Below, in pieces: positions 34,455 through 43,226 of a stretch of 64,000 nucleotides of DNA. The notes beneath the pieces were generated by a model that worked only from the letters and a program-made list of their open reading frames with translations, was not told the origin of the DNA and did not search any database. Each line of letters begins with the position of its first letter. The first letter of the stretch is position 1. Made by a program: the position numbers and the translations under genes. The stretch is from Cypionkella sp049896245 (lineage in GTDB: Bacteria > Pseudomonadota > Alphaproteobacteria > Rhodobacterales > Rhodobacteraceae), in NCBI RefSeq assembly GCF_049896245.1, contig NZ_JAFCTX010000017.1, positions 23,037 through 87,036 of the forward strand, read 5' to 3'.

Positions 34455-34729
34455 TGGGCGACATAACAATTTCAATGGCTTAAGTAGATTTCTGGCACTG
34501 GAAGAAGAGACGATTCTGGCACTTAATACGTGGCGTTACATCTCCTATCAGCTCATTATAATTAAGTCTGTTATGAAGCGAATGAAATAGTGCGCAGGAG
34601 AGATCAGTGGTTTGATCGCAGCGCGCTCAAGCGTGAGTGCCATCGCAGCACCGTGCGTTTTTCGAACGGTTTTTCAGCAGCCGAAGCGATCCCAACACGC
34701 TCCCAACTGCCGATCGCTATAATCAATGT
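34455..34729. other. AT-rich intergenic region with a 10-bp direct repeat
   Basis: Together with the tRNA fragment this leaves over 300 bases without a gene. It is AT-richer than the surroundings and holds the direct repeat TTCTGGCACT at 34490-34499 and 34514-34523. It may contain the promoter of the XRE-like gene. Nothing else is recognisable. Confidence 0.5.
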
Positions 34730-35176
34730 ATGCAGATCAAAAAGACTGCGACATTGAAAAAGAAAGCGAAAACCGTGACAAGCAGACCTTATGCCGGAAC
34801 CCGTTTGGCGAAATTCATCGAAACCCGCGTTCTTGAACTGCGCCCGCGAAAGTCACAGATCGAGATCGCGACAGAGGCTGGCTACGTTAATCCGAACGTG
34901 CTGGCCATGATCAAGAACGGTTCGACCAAGCTACCGCTCGACCGCGTGCCCAGCGTCGCCAAAGCACTGGAGTGCGACCCGAAGTTGTTGTTCAAGCTTG
35001 CCCTGGAACAATCGGGCGGCGCAATGACCGCGGTTGCCGTCGAGGCGATCTTCGGCACCGTTGTTACCCGAAATGAGGTCGTGTGGCTTGAAGAGATCCG
35101 GGAGGCATCCGACCATTCTGACCCTAATTTAACCGCTCGCAGTCGCAGAGTGCTGCGTGCGGTGTTCGGAAAATGA
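34730..35176 (+). CDS. XRE-like helix-turn-helix DNA-binding protein
   Basis: 148 residues. A lysine-rich N-terminal tail (MQIKKTATLKKKAKT) precedes a Cro/XRE-like helix-turn-helix (~30-95: KSQIEIATEAGYVNPNVLAMIKNGSTKLPLDRVPSVAKALECDPKLLFKLALEQ). The C-terminus is unrecognised. The ATG at 34730 is preferred to an upstream ATG that lacks family-like sequence, although the ribosome-binding site is weak. Gene and surroundings are AT-richer than the chromosomal genes to the left, consistent with acquired DNA. It is likely a regulator; the target is unknown. Confidence 0.7.
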   Translation: MQIKKTATLKKKAKTVTSRPYAGTRLAKFIETRVLELRPRKSQIEIATEAGYVNPNVLAMIKNGSTKLPLDRVPSVAKALECDPKLLFKLALEQSGGAMTAVAVEAIFGTVVTRNEVVWLEEIREASDHSDPNLTARSRRVLRAVFGK

Positions 35177-35565
35177 TGGTCTAGGACAGACGATGATTAG
35201 TTCTCCAACCTGTTTGCAGCGCGGGTTGATGATCAAAAGCAAACCTTCACGTCAATGCGGGCGGTGCCGATGGTGCATTTTGGCTTCAATGGCGATCGGC
35301 TCATCACGTCGATGGTTTGGTGTTTTACCGACCGACGCGGCGAGTAGCGACTCTGCGAGCATCGAATCTGTTTCACACATTTGACTGCGGTGCCGGAAAC
35401 AAGAAGCGTCACGCACTACGGCAGTGGAGGGTGATATACCTTTCTGGTATGGCGGATATACGAAAAACCTATTTCCTGATTTGCTCCATCTCGCAAATGG
35501 TGATGACAGCCCGGAGGAGGGCTATTTGCCGCAATCCAACGAGAACCGGCGGCCAGGGAGGAAAT
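35177..35565. other. Gene-free region upstream of the ABC operon
   Basis: 389 bases with no supportable intact gene. A short open stretch around 35195-35346 reads without start signals and could be a gene remnant, but I do not recognise it. The right part (from ~35400), directly before a strong ribosome-binding site, should contain the promoter of the transport operon. Confidence 0.5.
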
Positions 35566-36759
35566 ATGAAACGCATGAACGCAGCTGTGCTGCGAACGAT
35601 AGCTCTTTGCGCATCGGTCGCCGCAGCGGGTCAGGCCGTTGCTGATGTAACGGAACTTCCGCAGGAAATTCAGGACAAACTTTACAATCCGGCATTGTTG
35701 GACCCGAACCAGCCGATTGCCGACAGTGCTTACCGTGACTTTGTGGCGAAGAATCCACCGCCATGGAAGATCGGCTATGCTAGCAGCTATGCGGGCAATA
35801 CTTGGCGTGCAGGCGTGATGGATCGGCTGCAAAACGAGATCATCCCGAAGTGGCAAAAGCTGGGACTGATCTCGGAAGTGATCGTCACCCAATCTAATCT
35901 GAACGACTCCACTCAGATTCAGCAGATGCGCCAGTTGGTCGACCAAGGCGTTGACGCGATCATCGTGTGTTGTTCAAATCCTACGGCGCTGAACCAGACG
36001 GTCGAATACGCCCATTCTAAAGGGGTGCCAGTGTTTTCCGGCATTGGCTATCTAACCAGCCCTTACGCTGTAAACTCGTCCGCGAATTTCGTTGTCGGCG
36101 GGCGCATGATGGGCGACTGGATGGCGAAAGAGATTGGCGGCAAAGGCAACGTGCTGGTCGTTGAAGGTATCCCCGGCGCGTCAGCGTCTGACAGCCAGAA
36201 CGTTGGTATTCAGGCGGCACTAGCGGAACACCCTGACATTGCGATCAAGGGTCAGGTTGCAGGCATGTGGACCGATCAGGTCGCTCAGGCCGAAGTCCAG
36301 AAATGGATGGCGACTAATCCTGGCGAGTTGAACGGCATTATCATTCAATCGGCGTCCGAACTGGGCGCCTTGCGCGCAATGAAGCAGTCAGGGCGCGATA
36401 TGGTGCCGATCACCATCGGGTCGGAACTTGGCGCGCTTTGCTACTGGCGGCATAACCCTGATTTCATTTCTTCGGCTTTGCATGCATGGCCACCGGGGGA
36501 TGATTTTGAAATGATCTGGGACATTATGATGCGGACGTTGGAAGGCCAGGGACCGAAAATTCAGTCAATCCTGACAACGCCTATCATGATGACCAAGGAT
36601 CAAATGATGGCTGCCATTCCCGAAGATTGTAGCGAGGATTCCGACGGCTGGTATCATCCTGGCATCGAGGCTTGGGCGGGCACTGCCTATCTCGATAACT
36701 TCTTCCTGCGCCCAGCTGATCCCGAAGCCTATGACCCGGCTTCGCACCCCAAGCCGTAA
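35566..36759 (+). CDS. Sugar-type ABC transporter substrate-binding protein
   Basis: 397 residues with a signal peptide (MKRMNAAVLRTIALCASVAAAGQAVA, cleavage near AVA-D). The mature part is a class B (RbsB/XylF-like) binding fold: KIGYASSYAGNTWRAGVMDRLQNEI, QIQQMRQLVDQGVDAIIVCCSNPTALN, VGGRMMGDWMAKEIGGKGNVLVVEG, VPITIGSEL. It is larger than ribose-binding proteins, with an added C-terminal segment. GGAGGAAAT precedes the start. Ligands of this class include sugars, autoinducer-2, purines and other polar compounds, so substrate cannot be assigned. First gene of a long plus-strand operon. Confidence 0.88.
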   Translation: MKRMNAAVLRTIALCASVAAAGQAVADVTELPQEIQDKLYNPALLDPNQPIADSAYRDFVAKNPPPWKIGYASSYAGNTWRAGVMDRLQNEIIPKWQKLGLISEVIVTQSNLNDSTQIQQMRQLVDQGVDAIIVCCSNPTALNQTVEYAHSKGVPVFSGIGYLTSPYAVNSSANFVVGGRMMGDWMAKEIGGKGNVLVVEGIPGASASDSQNVGIQAALAEHPDIAIKGQVAGMWTDQVAQAEVQKWMATNPGELNGIIIQSASELGALRAMKQSGRDMVPITIGSELGALCYWRHNPDFISSALHAWPPGDDFEMIWDIMMRTLEGQGPKIQSILTTPIMMTKDQMMAAIPEDCSEDSDGWYHPGIEAWAGTAYLDNFFLRPADPEAYDPASHPKP

Positions 36760-36779
36760 GTTTAAACCGGACTGACTTT

Positions 36780-36808
36780 CGGCTGCCGCGCCCGTTTTGC
36801 GGCAGCCG
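36780..36808. promoter_or_regulatory. Intercistronic stem-loop after the binding-protein gene
   Basis: A perfect 10-bp stem (CGGCTGCCGC paired with GCGGCAGCCG) with a nine-base loop lies 20 bases after the binding-protein stop. No T-run follows, so it is better read as an mRNA-stabilising or attenuating hairpin that keeps the binding protein more abundant than downstream gene products, as in other ABC operons. Confidence 0.65.
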
Positions 36809-36839
36809 ATGTTTCCCCTCGATCTGGAATTTTAACGCA

Positions 36840-38990
36840 ATGTCTGTCGTCACGGTCGAAATATCCGCGGTCCGCAAGACCTTCGGCCCAACCGTGGCTT
36901 TGGGTGGTGTGTCCTTGCGTGCCTATGAGGGCGAGGTGCATGCGATTATTGGCGGCAACGGATCTGGCAAAAGCACGCTGGCCAAAGTGATTTCTGGTGT
37001 GCTAATCCCCGACGAGGGACAGGTCGCTATTCTGGGTAAATCTGCCACCTCACCGCACGAAGCGCGAGAGTTGGGAATTTCCAATGTATTTCAAGAGGTG
37101 CTGGTGGCCGATGAGTGCTCGGTGCTGGACAATCTTTATCTGGGGGCCGATGGCCTGCTGGGATCCTCAGTCAGCCGCGAAGAGCGCTATGCGCGGGCAT
37201 CTGCCCTGATGGCAGAGCTGTTGGGTTTTGACCTTGATCTCGATGTGCCTGCGGGTGAGCTGCCGTTGTCGATCAAGCAATGGATCACCATTGGGCGCGC
37301 GCTGCTGACTGATCCGAAGGTTCTGATCTTGGATGAGTCCTCCGCCGCGCTGGATTTCGACTCCACCGAGCGGTTGTTTCGTAAGATGCGCGAGATGACG
37401 AAACGCGGCTGTTCCATTATGATCGTGACGCACCGCATCGCTGAACTCGTGCGCATCGCCGACCGCGCCACGGTATTGCGCGATGGCCGCACGGTCGGCA
37501 CGCTTGAAAAGGAAGAAATCACCGAGGCCCGCATTCTGGCGCTGATCGCAGGGCCGGAGCGCGAGAAGGCTCAAGGTTCGCAGGTTTCGGCGAGTCGTTC
37601 ATCTGATCTGCCGGTCTTGAGGATGGTGGCCGCAAAGGTTTGGGCTGATGGTGCGGCTTTTGACTTCACGCTTTTTCCCGGCGAAGTCGTGGGGATCACT
37701 GGGCTGGATGGACAGGGGCAAGCCGAATTTGTGCGCGCGATGGCTGGGGTTGCGCCGCTGGTGTCGGGGCAAATCTCGGTGGTGCGCGACGGAGTGGCAG
37801 AAGCCGTGACCGATCTGCGCTCTGCGCGCGAAAACGGCATCGCTTACGTTTCGGGTGATCGCAAGAAAGAGGGTATCTTTGCCAATCTTGGCATCTTTGA
37901 AAACCTAGCATTGCCGATCTATCGAACCTACCGCGCGGGCGGCTGGCTGAACCTGATCAATCGCACCAAACTGGAGCCGATCTTTGATTGGGAAACCAGC
38001 AAGCTGGCGGTAAAGATGGGATCGCCGGACAATCTGATCACGTCATTGTCTGGCGGCAATCAGCAAAAGGTGCTGATCGCGCGGGCTTTTGCCGAAAAGC
38101 CGACTGTTCTGGTGCTGAATGATCCTGCGCGCGGTATTGATATCGGAGCCAAGCTGGACCTTTACCGCAATCTGCGTGACTTCGCTGCGCGGGGCAATGC
38201 GGTGGTGTTCCTGTCATCCGAGCTTGAGGAATTTATGAACCTCTGCAGCCGGGTGCATGTGTTTCGCAACGGGTCTGTCTCGGCCGATTTTGACCCGCCG
38301 TTTGACGGTCATGTCATTTTAAACGCGATGTTCGGTCGCCGTGATTCCGCGCCGATGGCTGGCGACGAGACGGCTGACACGCTGCACAATGCTACCGCCG
38401 GAGACGGTCGTCCTGCCGCCCGAGTGGTGCCCTTAATACGCAAAAAAATGCCCGAGGATATGATGAACCAATCTGGTTTTCTGTTGACCGCCCCCGACAT
38501 TCCGCAAGGCTCGCTCGTTCCTGACCGCTTTGTCGAAGAAAGCCCCACATCGCCCGCGCTGCGTTGGTCGGGGGTGCCGGAAGGCACGCAAAGTTTTGCG
38601 CTGGCGGTTACGGACCCTGATCTGCCCGCCGCTTTCAACTTTCCACGCAGCTTTGCGCATTGGCTGGTGCATGACATTCCGGGCCACATCCGTGAATTGC
38701 CAGAAGGGGCCAGCAACAGCCTTGCCATGCCGGTGCACGCCGCAGAGCTGAATTCTGATTTCGTCACCTTCGCCATTCCCGGTTTTGGACGGGGCTGGGG
38801 CGGGCCCTGGCCGCCAGACCGGCAGCACCGCTATGTCTTTACGCTTTATGCATTGAAGACCGCCCGCGTGGATATCGCGCCGGGTGCCGATTTGGCGGCT
38901 TTCGCGGCAGCAGTTTTGCCTGTTGCCATCGATCAAGCATCTTTCACAGCGGTTTACGGTCCGGCCCGCAAACCTTTGCCAACCCCATGA
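36840..38990 (+). CDS. Sugar-type ABC ATPase (two NBDs) fused to a C-terminal PEBP/YbhB-like domain
   Basis: 716 residues. NBD1 (~5-240) has Walker A GGNGSGKS, a degenerate signature (LPLSIKQWITIGRAL), Walker B VLILDES and MIVTHRIAEL. NBD2 (~260-510) has a non-canonical Walker A (GLDGQGQAE, usual for RbsA/MglA types), a perfect LSGGNQQKV signature, and Walker B LVLNDPARGID, in which the usual D-E is N-D. After a linker, ~541-712 form a PEBP domain (LTAPDIPQGSLVPDRF, SPALRWSGVPEGTQSFALAVTDPD, HWLVHDIPGHIRELPEG, RYVFTLYAL). Normal RbsA-type ATPases end near 500 residues. An internal ATG at 38460/38463 behind GAGGA could also yield a free PEBP protein. A PEBP fusion to an ABC ATPase is, to my knowledge, unusual. 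Confidence 0.9.
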   Translation: MSVVTVEISAVRKTFGPTVALGGVSLRAYEGEVHAIIGGNGSGKSTLAKVISGVLIPDEGQVAILGKSATSPHEARELGISNVFQEVLVADECSVLDNLYLGADGLLGSSVSREERYARASALMAELLGFDLDLDVPAGELPLSIKQWITIGRALLTDPKVLILDESSAALDFDSTERLFRKMREMTKRGCSIMIVTHRIAELVRIADRATVLRDGRTVGTLEKEEITEARILALIAGPEREKAQGSQVSASRSSDLPVLRMVAAKVWADGAAFDFTLFPGEVVGITGLDGQGQAEFVRAMAGVAPLVSGQISVVRDGVAEAVTDLRSARENGIAYVSGDRKKEGIFANLGIFENLALPIYRTYRAGGWLNLINRTKLEPIFDWETSKLAVKMGSPDNLITSLSGGNQQKVLIARAFAEKPTVLVLNDPARGIDIGAKLDLYRNLRDFAARGNAVVFLSSELEEFMNLCSRVHVFRNGSVSADFDPPFDGHVILNAMFGRRDSAPMAGDETADTLHNATAGDGRPAARVVPLIRKKMPEDMMNQSGFLLTAPDIPQGSLVPDRFVEESPTSPALRWSGVPEGTQSFALAVTDPDLPAAFNFPRSFAHWLVHDIPGHIRELPEGASNSLAMPVHAAELNSDFVTFAIPGFGRGWGGPWPPDRQHRYVFTLYALKTARVDIAPGADLAAFAAAVLPVAIDQASFTAVYGPARKPLPTP

Positions 38991-39021
38991 CACAATCTGC
39001 CGAACCCACGAGGAGGACCGC

Positions 39022-39426
39022 ATGAGTAAATACGGCAGCAGAAAAGGTTTCGACCTGGAATGGGTCGAACGCTGGGCGCGCTGCGTCAATGAAGACAGGA
39101 TTTTGCCAGTTGTCGGCAAGTTCTTTACTAACCGTTTTGTTCTGGGGGTGGATGAGACGGAGTTTCTGGTCGAGGTGCGCAGCGGCAAGATTGCTCGCAT
39201 TTCCGAAGGACTAACCCCCAATGACATGGGGTTTGACTTTGCCCTGCGTGCGCCATCCAGCGCCTGGGCCAAGTTCAGTATGAAGATCCCGCCGCCGATG
39301 TTCAACGACATCTGGGCGATGGCACACCCGCTGCACAAGCAGCTGGTGATCGACGGCAATACTTTGTCGTTCTGGCAGAACATGCGCGCGCTGACGCGTA
39401 TGCTGTCCCTGATGCGCGAAGTGTGA
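39022..39426 (+). CDS. SCP2-like (sterol-carrier-protein fold) protein
   Basis: 134 residues starting behind AGGAGGACCGC. The pattern (FLVEVRSGKIARISEG, FDFALRAPSSAWAKF, then HPLHKQLVIDGNTLSFWQNMRALTRML) resembles SCP2-type domains, which carry a hydrophobic ligand in a tunnel. No signal peptide, so cytoplasmic. 31 bases after the ABC-PEBP gene and 10 before the hydrolase, hence co-transcribed. The match is judged by eye from the residue pattern; an unrelated small alpha/beta protein cannot be excluded. Confidence 0.6.
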   Translation: MSKYGSRKGFDLEWVERWARCVNEDRILPVVGKFFTNRFVLGVDETEFLVEVRSGKIARISEGLTPNDMGFDFALRAPSSAWAKFSMKIPPPMFNDIWAMAHPLHKQLVIDGNTLSFWQNMRALTRMLSLMREV

Positions 39427-39436
39427 GGAACCCGCG

Positions 39437-40378
39437 ATGAACCAGCACGATCCCATCATTGGCCGCTATGTCTATATTACCTGCGAGGGCAAGACCTACC
39501 GGACCTATTACGAAGAACACGGTGAGGGCATCCCGATGGTCTGCCTGCACACCGCAGGCACGGACGGGCGGCAATACCGTCACCAGATGTGTGACCCGGA
39601 TATGTCTGCCAATTTCCGCATGATCGCATTTGACATGCCGTGGCATGGCAAGTCTATTCCGCCCGCAGATTTCCACTTGATGGAAGATGAATACAAGCTG
39701 ACGACTAAATTCTACACGGAATTTATCGTGGCCTTCTGTCGCGCGCTTGATTTGAAAAAGCCGGTGATCATGGGGCAATCTATGGGGGGCAATATCTGTC
39801 TGGCGCTGGCGCTGAAGTATGAAAATGAGTTTTCGGCCTTTATCGCATTAGAGGCTTGCGATTATTCTCCCGGCTGGTGGATTCACCCTTTGCATCACCC
39901 GCACATCCATGGCGGTGAGGCGGTTGCGACGTCGACCTTCGGCCTGATGTCACCAGAAAGCCCTGATGATTATCGTTGGGAAACATGGTGGTATTATGCT
40001 CAGGGCGGGCCGGGTATTTTCAAGGGCGACCTCTATTTCTACTCGGTTGATAGCGATTTCCGCGACACCGTTCACAAAATCTCAGGCCGCACGCCGATCT
40101 ATTTCCTAACAGGGGAATACGATTTTGCCTGCACGCCGGAAATGACCTTGCGGACTGCGGAAAAGGTGAAGGGGTCGGAAACAATCATCTTCTCGGGCGG
40201 GCACTTTCCCACCTCGGAAGACCCGGTGAAGTTCAAAGACGTGATCACTCCAGTGCTGAAAAAAATCGTGCAGAACGACCCCGAACGCCGAGGGGGCGGG
40301 CGTGCGCTGTCCGGCACCACATCGCAATCATCGTCCTCAGCGCCGCGGCCTGCTGGGCGTCGGGTGATTGATCTCTGA
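39437..40378 (+). CDS. Alpha/beta hydrolase
   Basis: 313 residues. Alpha/beta-hydrolase core: oxyanion segment MVCLHTAGTDGRQYRHQ, FDMPWHGKS, nucleophile elbow GQSMGGN (Ser about residue 117), acid in FLTGEYDFACTPE, and base histidine in SGGHFPTSEDP. No signal peptide, so probably cytoplasmic. The last ~30 residues (GRALSGTTSQSSSSAPRPAGRR) are low-complexity and look like an added tail. It sits inside the ABC operon, suggesting it hydrolyses an ester or lactone of the imported compound (inference). Confidence 0.88.
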   Translation: MNQHDPIIGRYVYITCEGKTYRTYYEEHGEGIPMVCLHTAGTDGRQYRHQMCDPDMSANFRMIAFDMPWHGKSIPPADFHLMEDEYKLTTKFYTEFIVAFCRALDLKKPVIMGQSMGGNICLALALKYENEFSAFIALEACDYSPGWWIHPLHHPHIHGGEAVATSTFGLMSPESPDDYRWETWWYYAQGGPGIFKGDLYFYSVDSDFRDTVHKISGRTPIYFLTGEYDFACTPEMTLRTAEKVKGSETIIFSGGHFPTSEDPVKFKDVITPVLKKIVQNDPERRGGGRALSGTTSQSSSSAPRPAGRRVIDL

Positions 40379-40386
40379 TCGCTTTT

Positions 40387-40409
40387 CGGGCGCGTCCAAG
40401 GCGCGCCCG
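40387..40409. promoter_or_regulatory. Intercistronic hairpin before the first permease gene
   Basis: An 8-bp perfect GC-rich stem (CGGGCGCG/CGCGCCCG, seven-base loop) in the 53-base gap between the hydrolase and permease genes, without a T-run. It may modulate mRNA stability or read-through within the operon. Confidence 0.5.
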
Positions 40410-40431
40410 GACCCCCTTTCCTTCGTATGAA

Positions 40432-41790
40432 ATGCAACCGCACATGTCGGAACGATCTTCATCGACCAGCACCTATTTGCTGGTGCCGATCCTGCTGATC
40501 GCGGTGCTTCTGGGCATAGCGGCGGTGCGGGGACCAAGCCTTGTGTCGTTGTCGGGCTTTGGATCGGCGATCATCGTGGCAGCCCCACTGACGCTGGCCA
40601 CTTATGCACTGATGGCGCTGGCTGTGGCTGGGCGCGGCACGGTTGACCTAGCGATAGGGCCGCTGTTGGCGTTCATCAACGTGTCAATCGTCAAGCTGAA
40701 CATGATTGGCGCTGTCACCGGGCCGTTCGGGGTATTTTTCGTCGCACTTGGCATCGGCGTTCTTTATCAGCTTTTGTTCGCTTCTATCGTCATCTGGGTG
40801 CGGGTGCAGCCGATCATTGTGGCGCTGTCGGGATTTCTTGCGCTGACAGGTATCAACCTTGTCATTCTGCCGCGCCCCGGTGGGATGGCGCCTGAGTTCA
40901 TGGCGAGCTGGGGTCTAGGCGCCACCATATTCTCTCCCGTGCTTTTGATCGTGCTGATTGCCACTGCGGGGTGGCTATTGTTTACGCTGACGCCATTTTA
41001 CGCCAACTTGCGGATGATGGGCTATGATGAGCGCGCGGCTTGGACCAGTGGTGTGCGCATCAACATCGTGCGCATCGGTGCGCATGTGATTGCCGGGCTG
41101 TTCGTGGGGCTCGGGGCGATTTGCTACACCGCGCTGATCGCAAGTGGCGACCCCACGCAAGGCACCAATATGACTCTGACCGCAACCACGGCACTGGTGC
41201 TGGGCGGGGTCAGCCTGGCGGGTGGACGTGGCGGGGTGACGGGCGCTCTCCTGGGGGCGCTGAATTTGTATCTGATCGGCTATGTGCTGGCGACGTTCAA
41301 CTTTGGCGCGGTGCAGGCCTTTGTCACCCAGATGGCTTACGGATTGATCCTCATGGCCTCGCTGTTGTTGACGCTGCTGGTGCCAGTGATTGGGCGGCAT
41401 ATCTCTTTCATCTCGCCCTGGGGTGCCTTTGTGGTGCTGGCGTCTGTGGTAATCGGGATCATGCTGCATGTCGCCACATCATCGGTTTACATGCCTGCTG
41501 AGCCTGCAATGGCTGCATGGCAGGGCGATTTGCTGACGCGCTATCTACTGGTGTCGCCCGCCGAAACTGCCAGCTTTGGTTTGGTTTTTTCACCGATCCA
41601 AAGATTCGCTTTTCTTGCCGCTTTTGCCGCCGTCGTGCTTGCGCTTGCAGCGCGCCTGATCAACGCCGAGGCGCAGGCCAAACGCATGGGACTGTTTCTA
41701 TACATCTTCGTGGCGGTCTTGATCGTGGCGCTGTTCGCCTTGGTGGCTGCGCAAGGCAATCTGACCCTGTTTCAAGGAGGTGCGCCATGA
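40432..41790 (+). CDS. ABC transporter permease, RbsC-type (BPD_transp_2), permease 1
   Basis: 452 residues, highly hydrophobic, about ten helices. RbsC-family segments include VDLAIGPLLAFINVSIV, RVQPIIVALSGFLALTGINLVIL and the C-terminal TTALVLGGVSLAGGRGGVTGALLGALNLYLIG. It is over 100 residues longer than RbsC, because of extra helices after the conserved core. The start is ATG 40432 or 40444 (MSERSS); neither has a strong ribosome-binding site. It overlaps permease 2 by four bases. Confidence 0.88.
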   Translation: MQPHMSERSSSTSTYLLVPILLIAVLLGIAAVRGPSLVSLSGFGSAIIVAAPLTLATYALMALAVAGRGTVDLAIGPLLAFINVSIVKLNMIGAVTGPFGVFFVALGIGVLYQLLFASIVIWVRVQPIIVALSGFLALTGINLVILPRPGGMAPEFMASWGLGATIFSPVLLIVLIATAGWLLFTLTPFYANLRMMGYDERAAWTSGVRINIVRIGAHVIAGLFVGLGAICYTALIASGDPTQGTNMTLTATTALVLGGVSLAGGRGGVTGALLGALNLYLIGYVLATFNFGAVQAFVTQMAYGLILMASLLLTLLVPVIGRHISFISPWGAFVVLASVVIGIMLHVATSSVYMPAEPAMAAWQGDLLTRYLLVSPAETASFGLVFSPIQRFAFLAAFAAVVLALAARLINAEAQAKRMGLFLYIFVAVLIVALFALVAAQGNLTLFQGGAP

Positions 41791-43214
41791 CCGACCTACC
41801 GCCGACCCCACCGCATTTCGTCGCGCGCGAGCCGCGTCTACAACTGATCCCGATTCCGCGTTCGGGGGCAATTATCTGGCTGAACCTATCGCTGGCGCTG
41901 ATCATAGCGGCCATTGGATTTGGCCTTGGATTCGGGCAGGGAATGCAGGCGCAGGCGGTGATCCTATCAACAGTGATCTCGGTCGCGGTGCTGCTGTGGC
42001 TATTGAACTACATCGCGGTGATCTTTGAGACGCGAGCAATAGCGCGGGCGGAACCCATAGCCGAGACCACATCGAAAAGGCCAAGCGTCTGGCGATCAAA
42101 CCGTGTGCTGATCATTGCCATGGTCTTGCTGTTGCTGGTCTATCTCATCGTCACGGCGACGGTGCCAGGATTCCGATCGATCACTAACCTGATCGCTTTT
42201 CTGGTGCTGGAAGCGATCTTGCTGTTTGCCTTCAAAGTGTCAGGTCAGTTCGCGACTGGCCGCAGTGCCTTTATCGGGCTGATCGTGCTGGTCGCTTTGA
42301 TCGTAATTTCATCCTTTACTATTGAGGGTTTCTTGTCTGGCCCCAACATCAAGGCGATCTTGTTGTTCGCGGCCTTCCTTGGCATCGCCTGCATAGGGCA
42401 GACGTTGGTCGCGCTGATGGGAGGGCTGGATCTGTCGATCCCCTTTGTGATCGGCGCGTCTAATATTGGATTGTTGTTCCTGATCAGCCTTGGAGTGCCC
42501 TCTTTTGTGGCAGTGGGGTTTGTGCTGATCCTCGGCGGCGTGATTGGCTTCATAAACGGCGTGCTCAGCTTCAAACTGCAAGGCCAGGCGCTGATTATGA
42601 CGCTTGGCATGGGGTTTGCGGTGGCGGGTCTGACGCAAATCCTGACATCTATCGGGTCGGCGTTTGGCGGCAATGTGTTTGGCACTGTGCCGCCGTGGTT
42701 GCAGAACCTCGCGGCGATGAACGGTCAGACCTTTGGCCTTGGTTTTCCGCCCACCATCCTGATCTGGATCGTGCTGGCGATCATCGTGATCGTGGCGCTG
42801 CGCTATTCGGCTTATGGGCGATACATCTATGCCCTCGGCGGTAACCGTCGGTCGGCCAAATTGATTGGTGTGTCCGAGTTTAAATACTGGACCCTCGCCT
42901 ACACCCTTTCCGGCATCTTCGCCGCACTGACCGGATCCCTGTTGCTGGGCTGGTCGGGCGGAGGGTTCATAGGGGTGGGCGACCCGTATCTTTTCACAAC
43001 GTTGGCCGCGGTGGTAATCGGCGGCACCTCGTTGATTGGCGGGAGCGGCGGCTATGGGTTTACTGTGATCGGCGTGCTGGTGCTTCAGGTGCTGTCCTCG
43101 TTTCTGATCGGGATCGGCCTGAAATACGAATGGCAACAATTCATCTTCGGTCTTCTGATCTTGCCGATGGTCGCGCTGTATGGCCGATCGCCGCATATCA
43201 GAGCGCAAGTTTAG
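41787..43214 (+). CDS. ABC transporter permease, RbsC-type, permease 2
   Basis: 475 residues, with AAGGAGG before an ATGA overlap start. Two extra N-terminal helices precede the conserved core: IGQTLVALMGGLDLSIPFVIG, KLQGQALIMTLGMGFAVAGL, RYSAYGRYIYALGGNRRSAKLIGV (coupling loop to the ATPase), TLAAVVIGGTSLIGGSGGYGFTVIGV. It forms a heteromeric channel with permease 1. Like its partner it is longer than the ~320-residue family standard. Confidence 0.9.
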   Translation: MTDLPPTPPHFVAREPRLQLIPIPRSGAIIWLNLSLALIIAAIGFGLGFGQGMQAQAVILSTVISVAVLLWLLNYIAVIFETRAIARAEPIAETTSKRPSVWRSNRVLIIAMVLLLLVYLIVTATVPGFRSITNLIAFLVLEAILLFAFKVSGQFATGRSAFIGLIVLVALIVISSFTIEGFLSGPNIKAILLFAAFLGIACIGQTLVALMGGLDLSIPFVIGASNIGLLFLISLGVPSFVAVGFVLILGGVIGFINGVLSFKLQGQALIMTLGMGFAVAGLTQILTSIGSAFGGNVFGTVPPWLQNLAAMNGQTFGLGFPPTILIWIVLAIIVIVALRYSAYGRYIYALGGNRRSAKLIGVSEFKYWTLAYTLSGIFAALTGSLLLGWSGGGFIGVGDPYLFTTLAAVVIGGTSLIGGSGGYGFTVIGVLVLQVLSSFLIGIGLKYEWQQFIFGLLILPMVALYGRSPHIRAQV

Positions 43215-43226
43215 TAAGGGAACCTG

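Noticed and set aside
35157..35384. 75-codon plus-strand frame after the XRE-like gene
   Set aside because: It overlaps the end of the XRE-like gene, has no ribosome-binding site and no family-like sequence.
35566..43214. Assigning the ABC system to ribose or another named sugar
   Set aside because: The families are RbsB/RbsA/RbsC-like, but all components are enlarged and the neighbours (SCP2-like protein, hydrolase, CoA pathway) do not fit sugar use.
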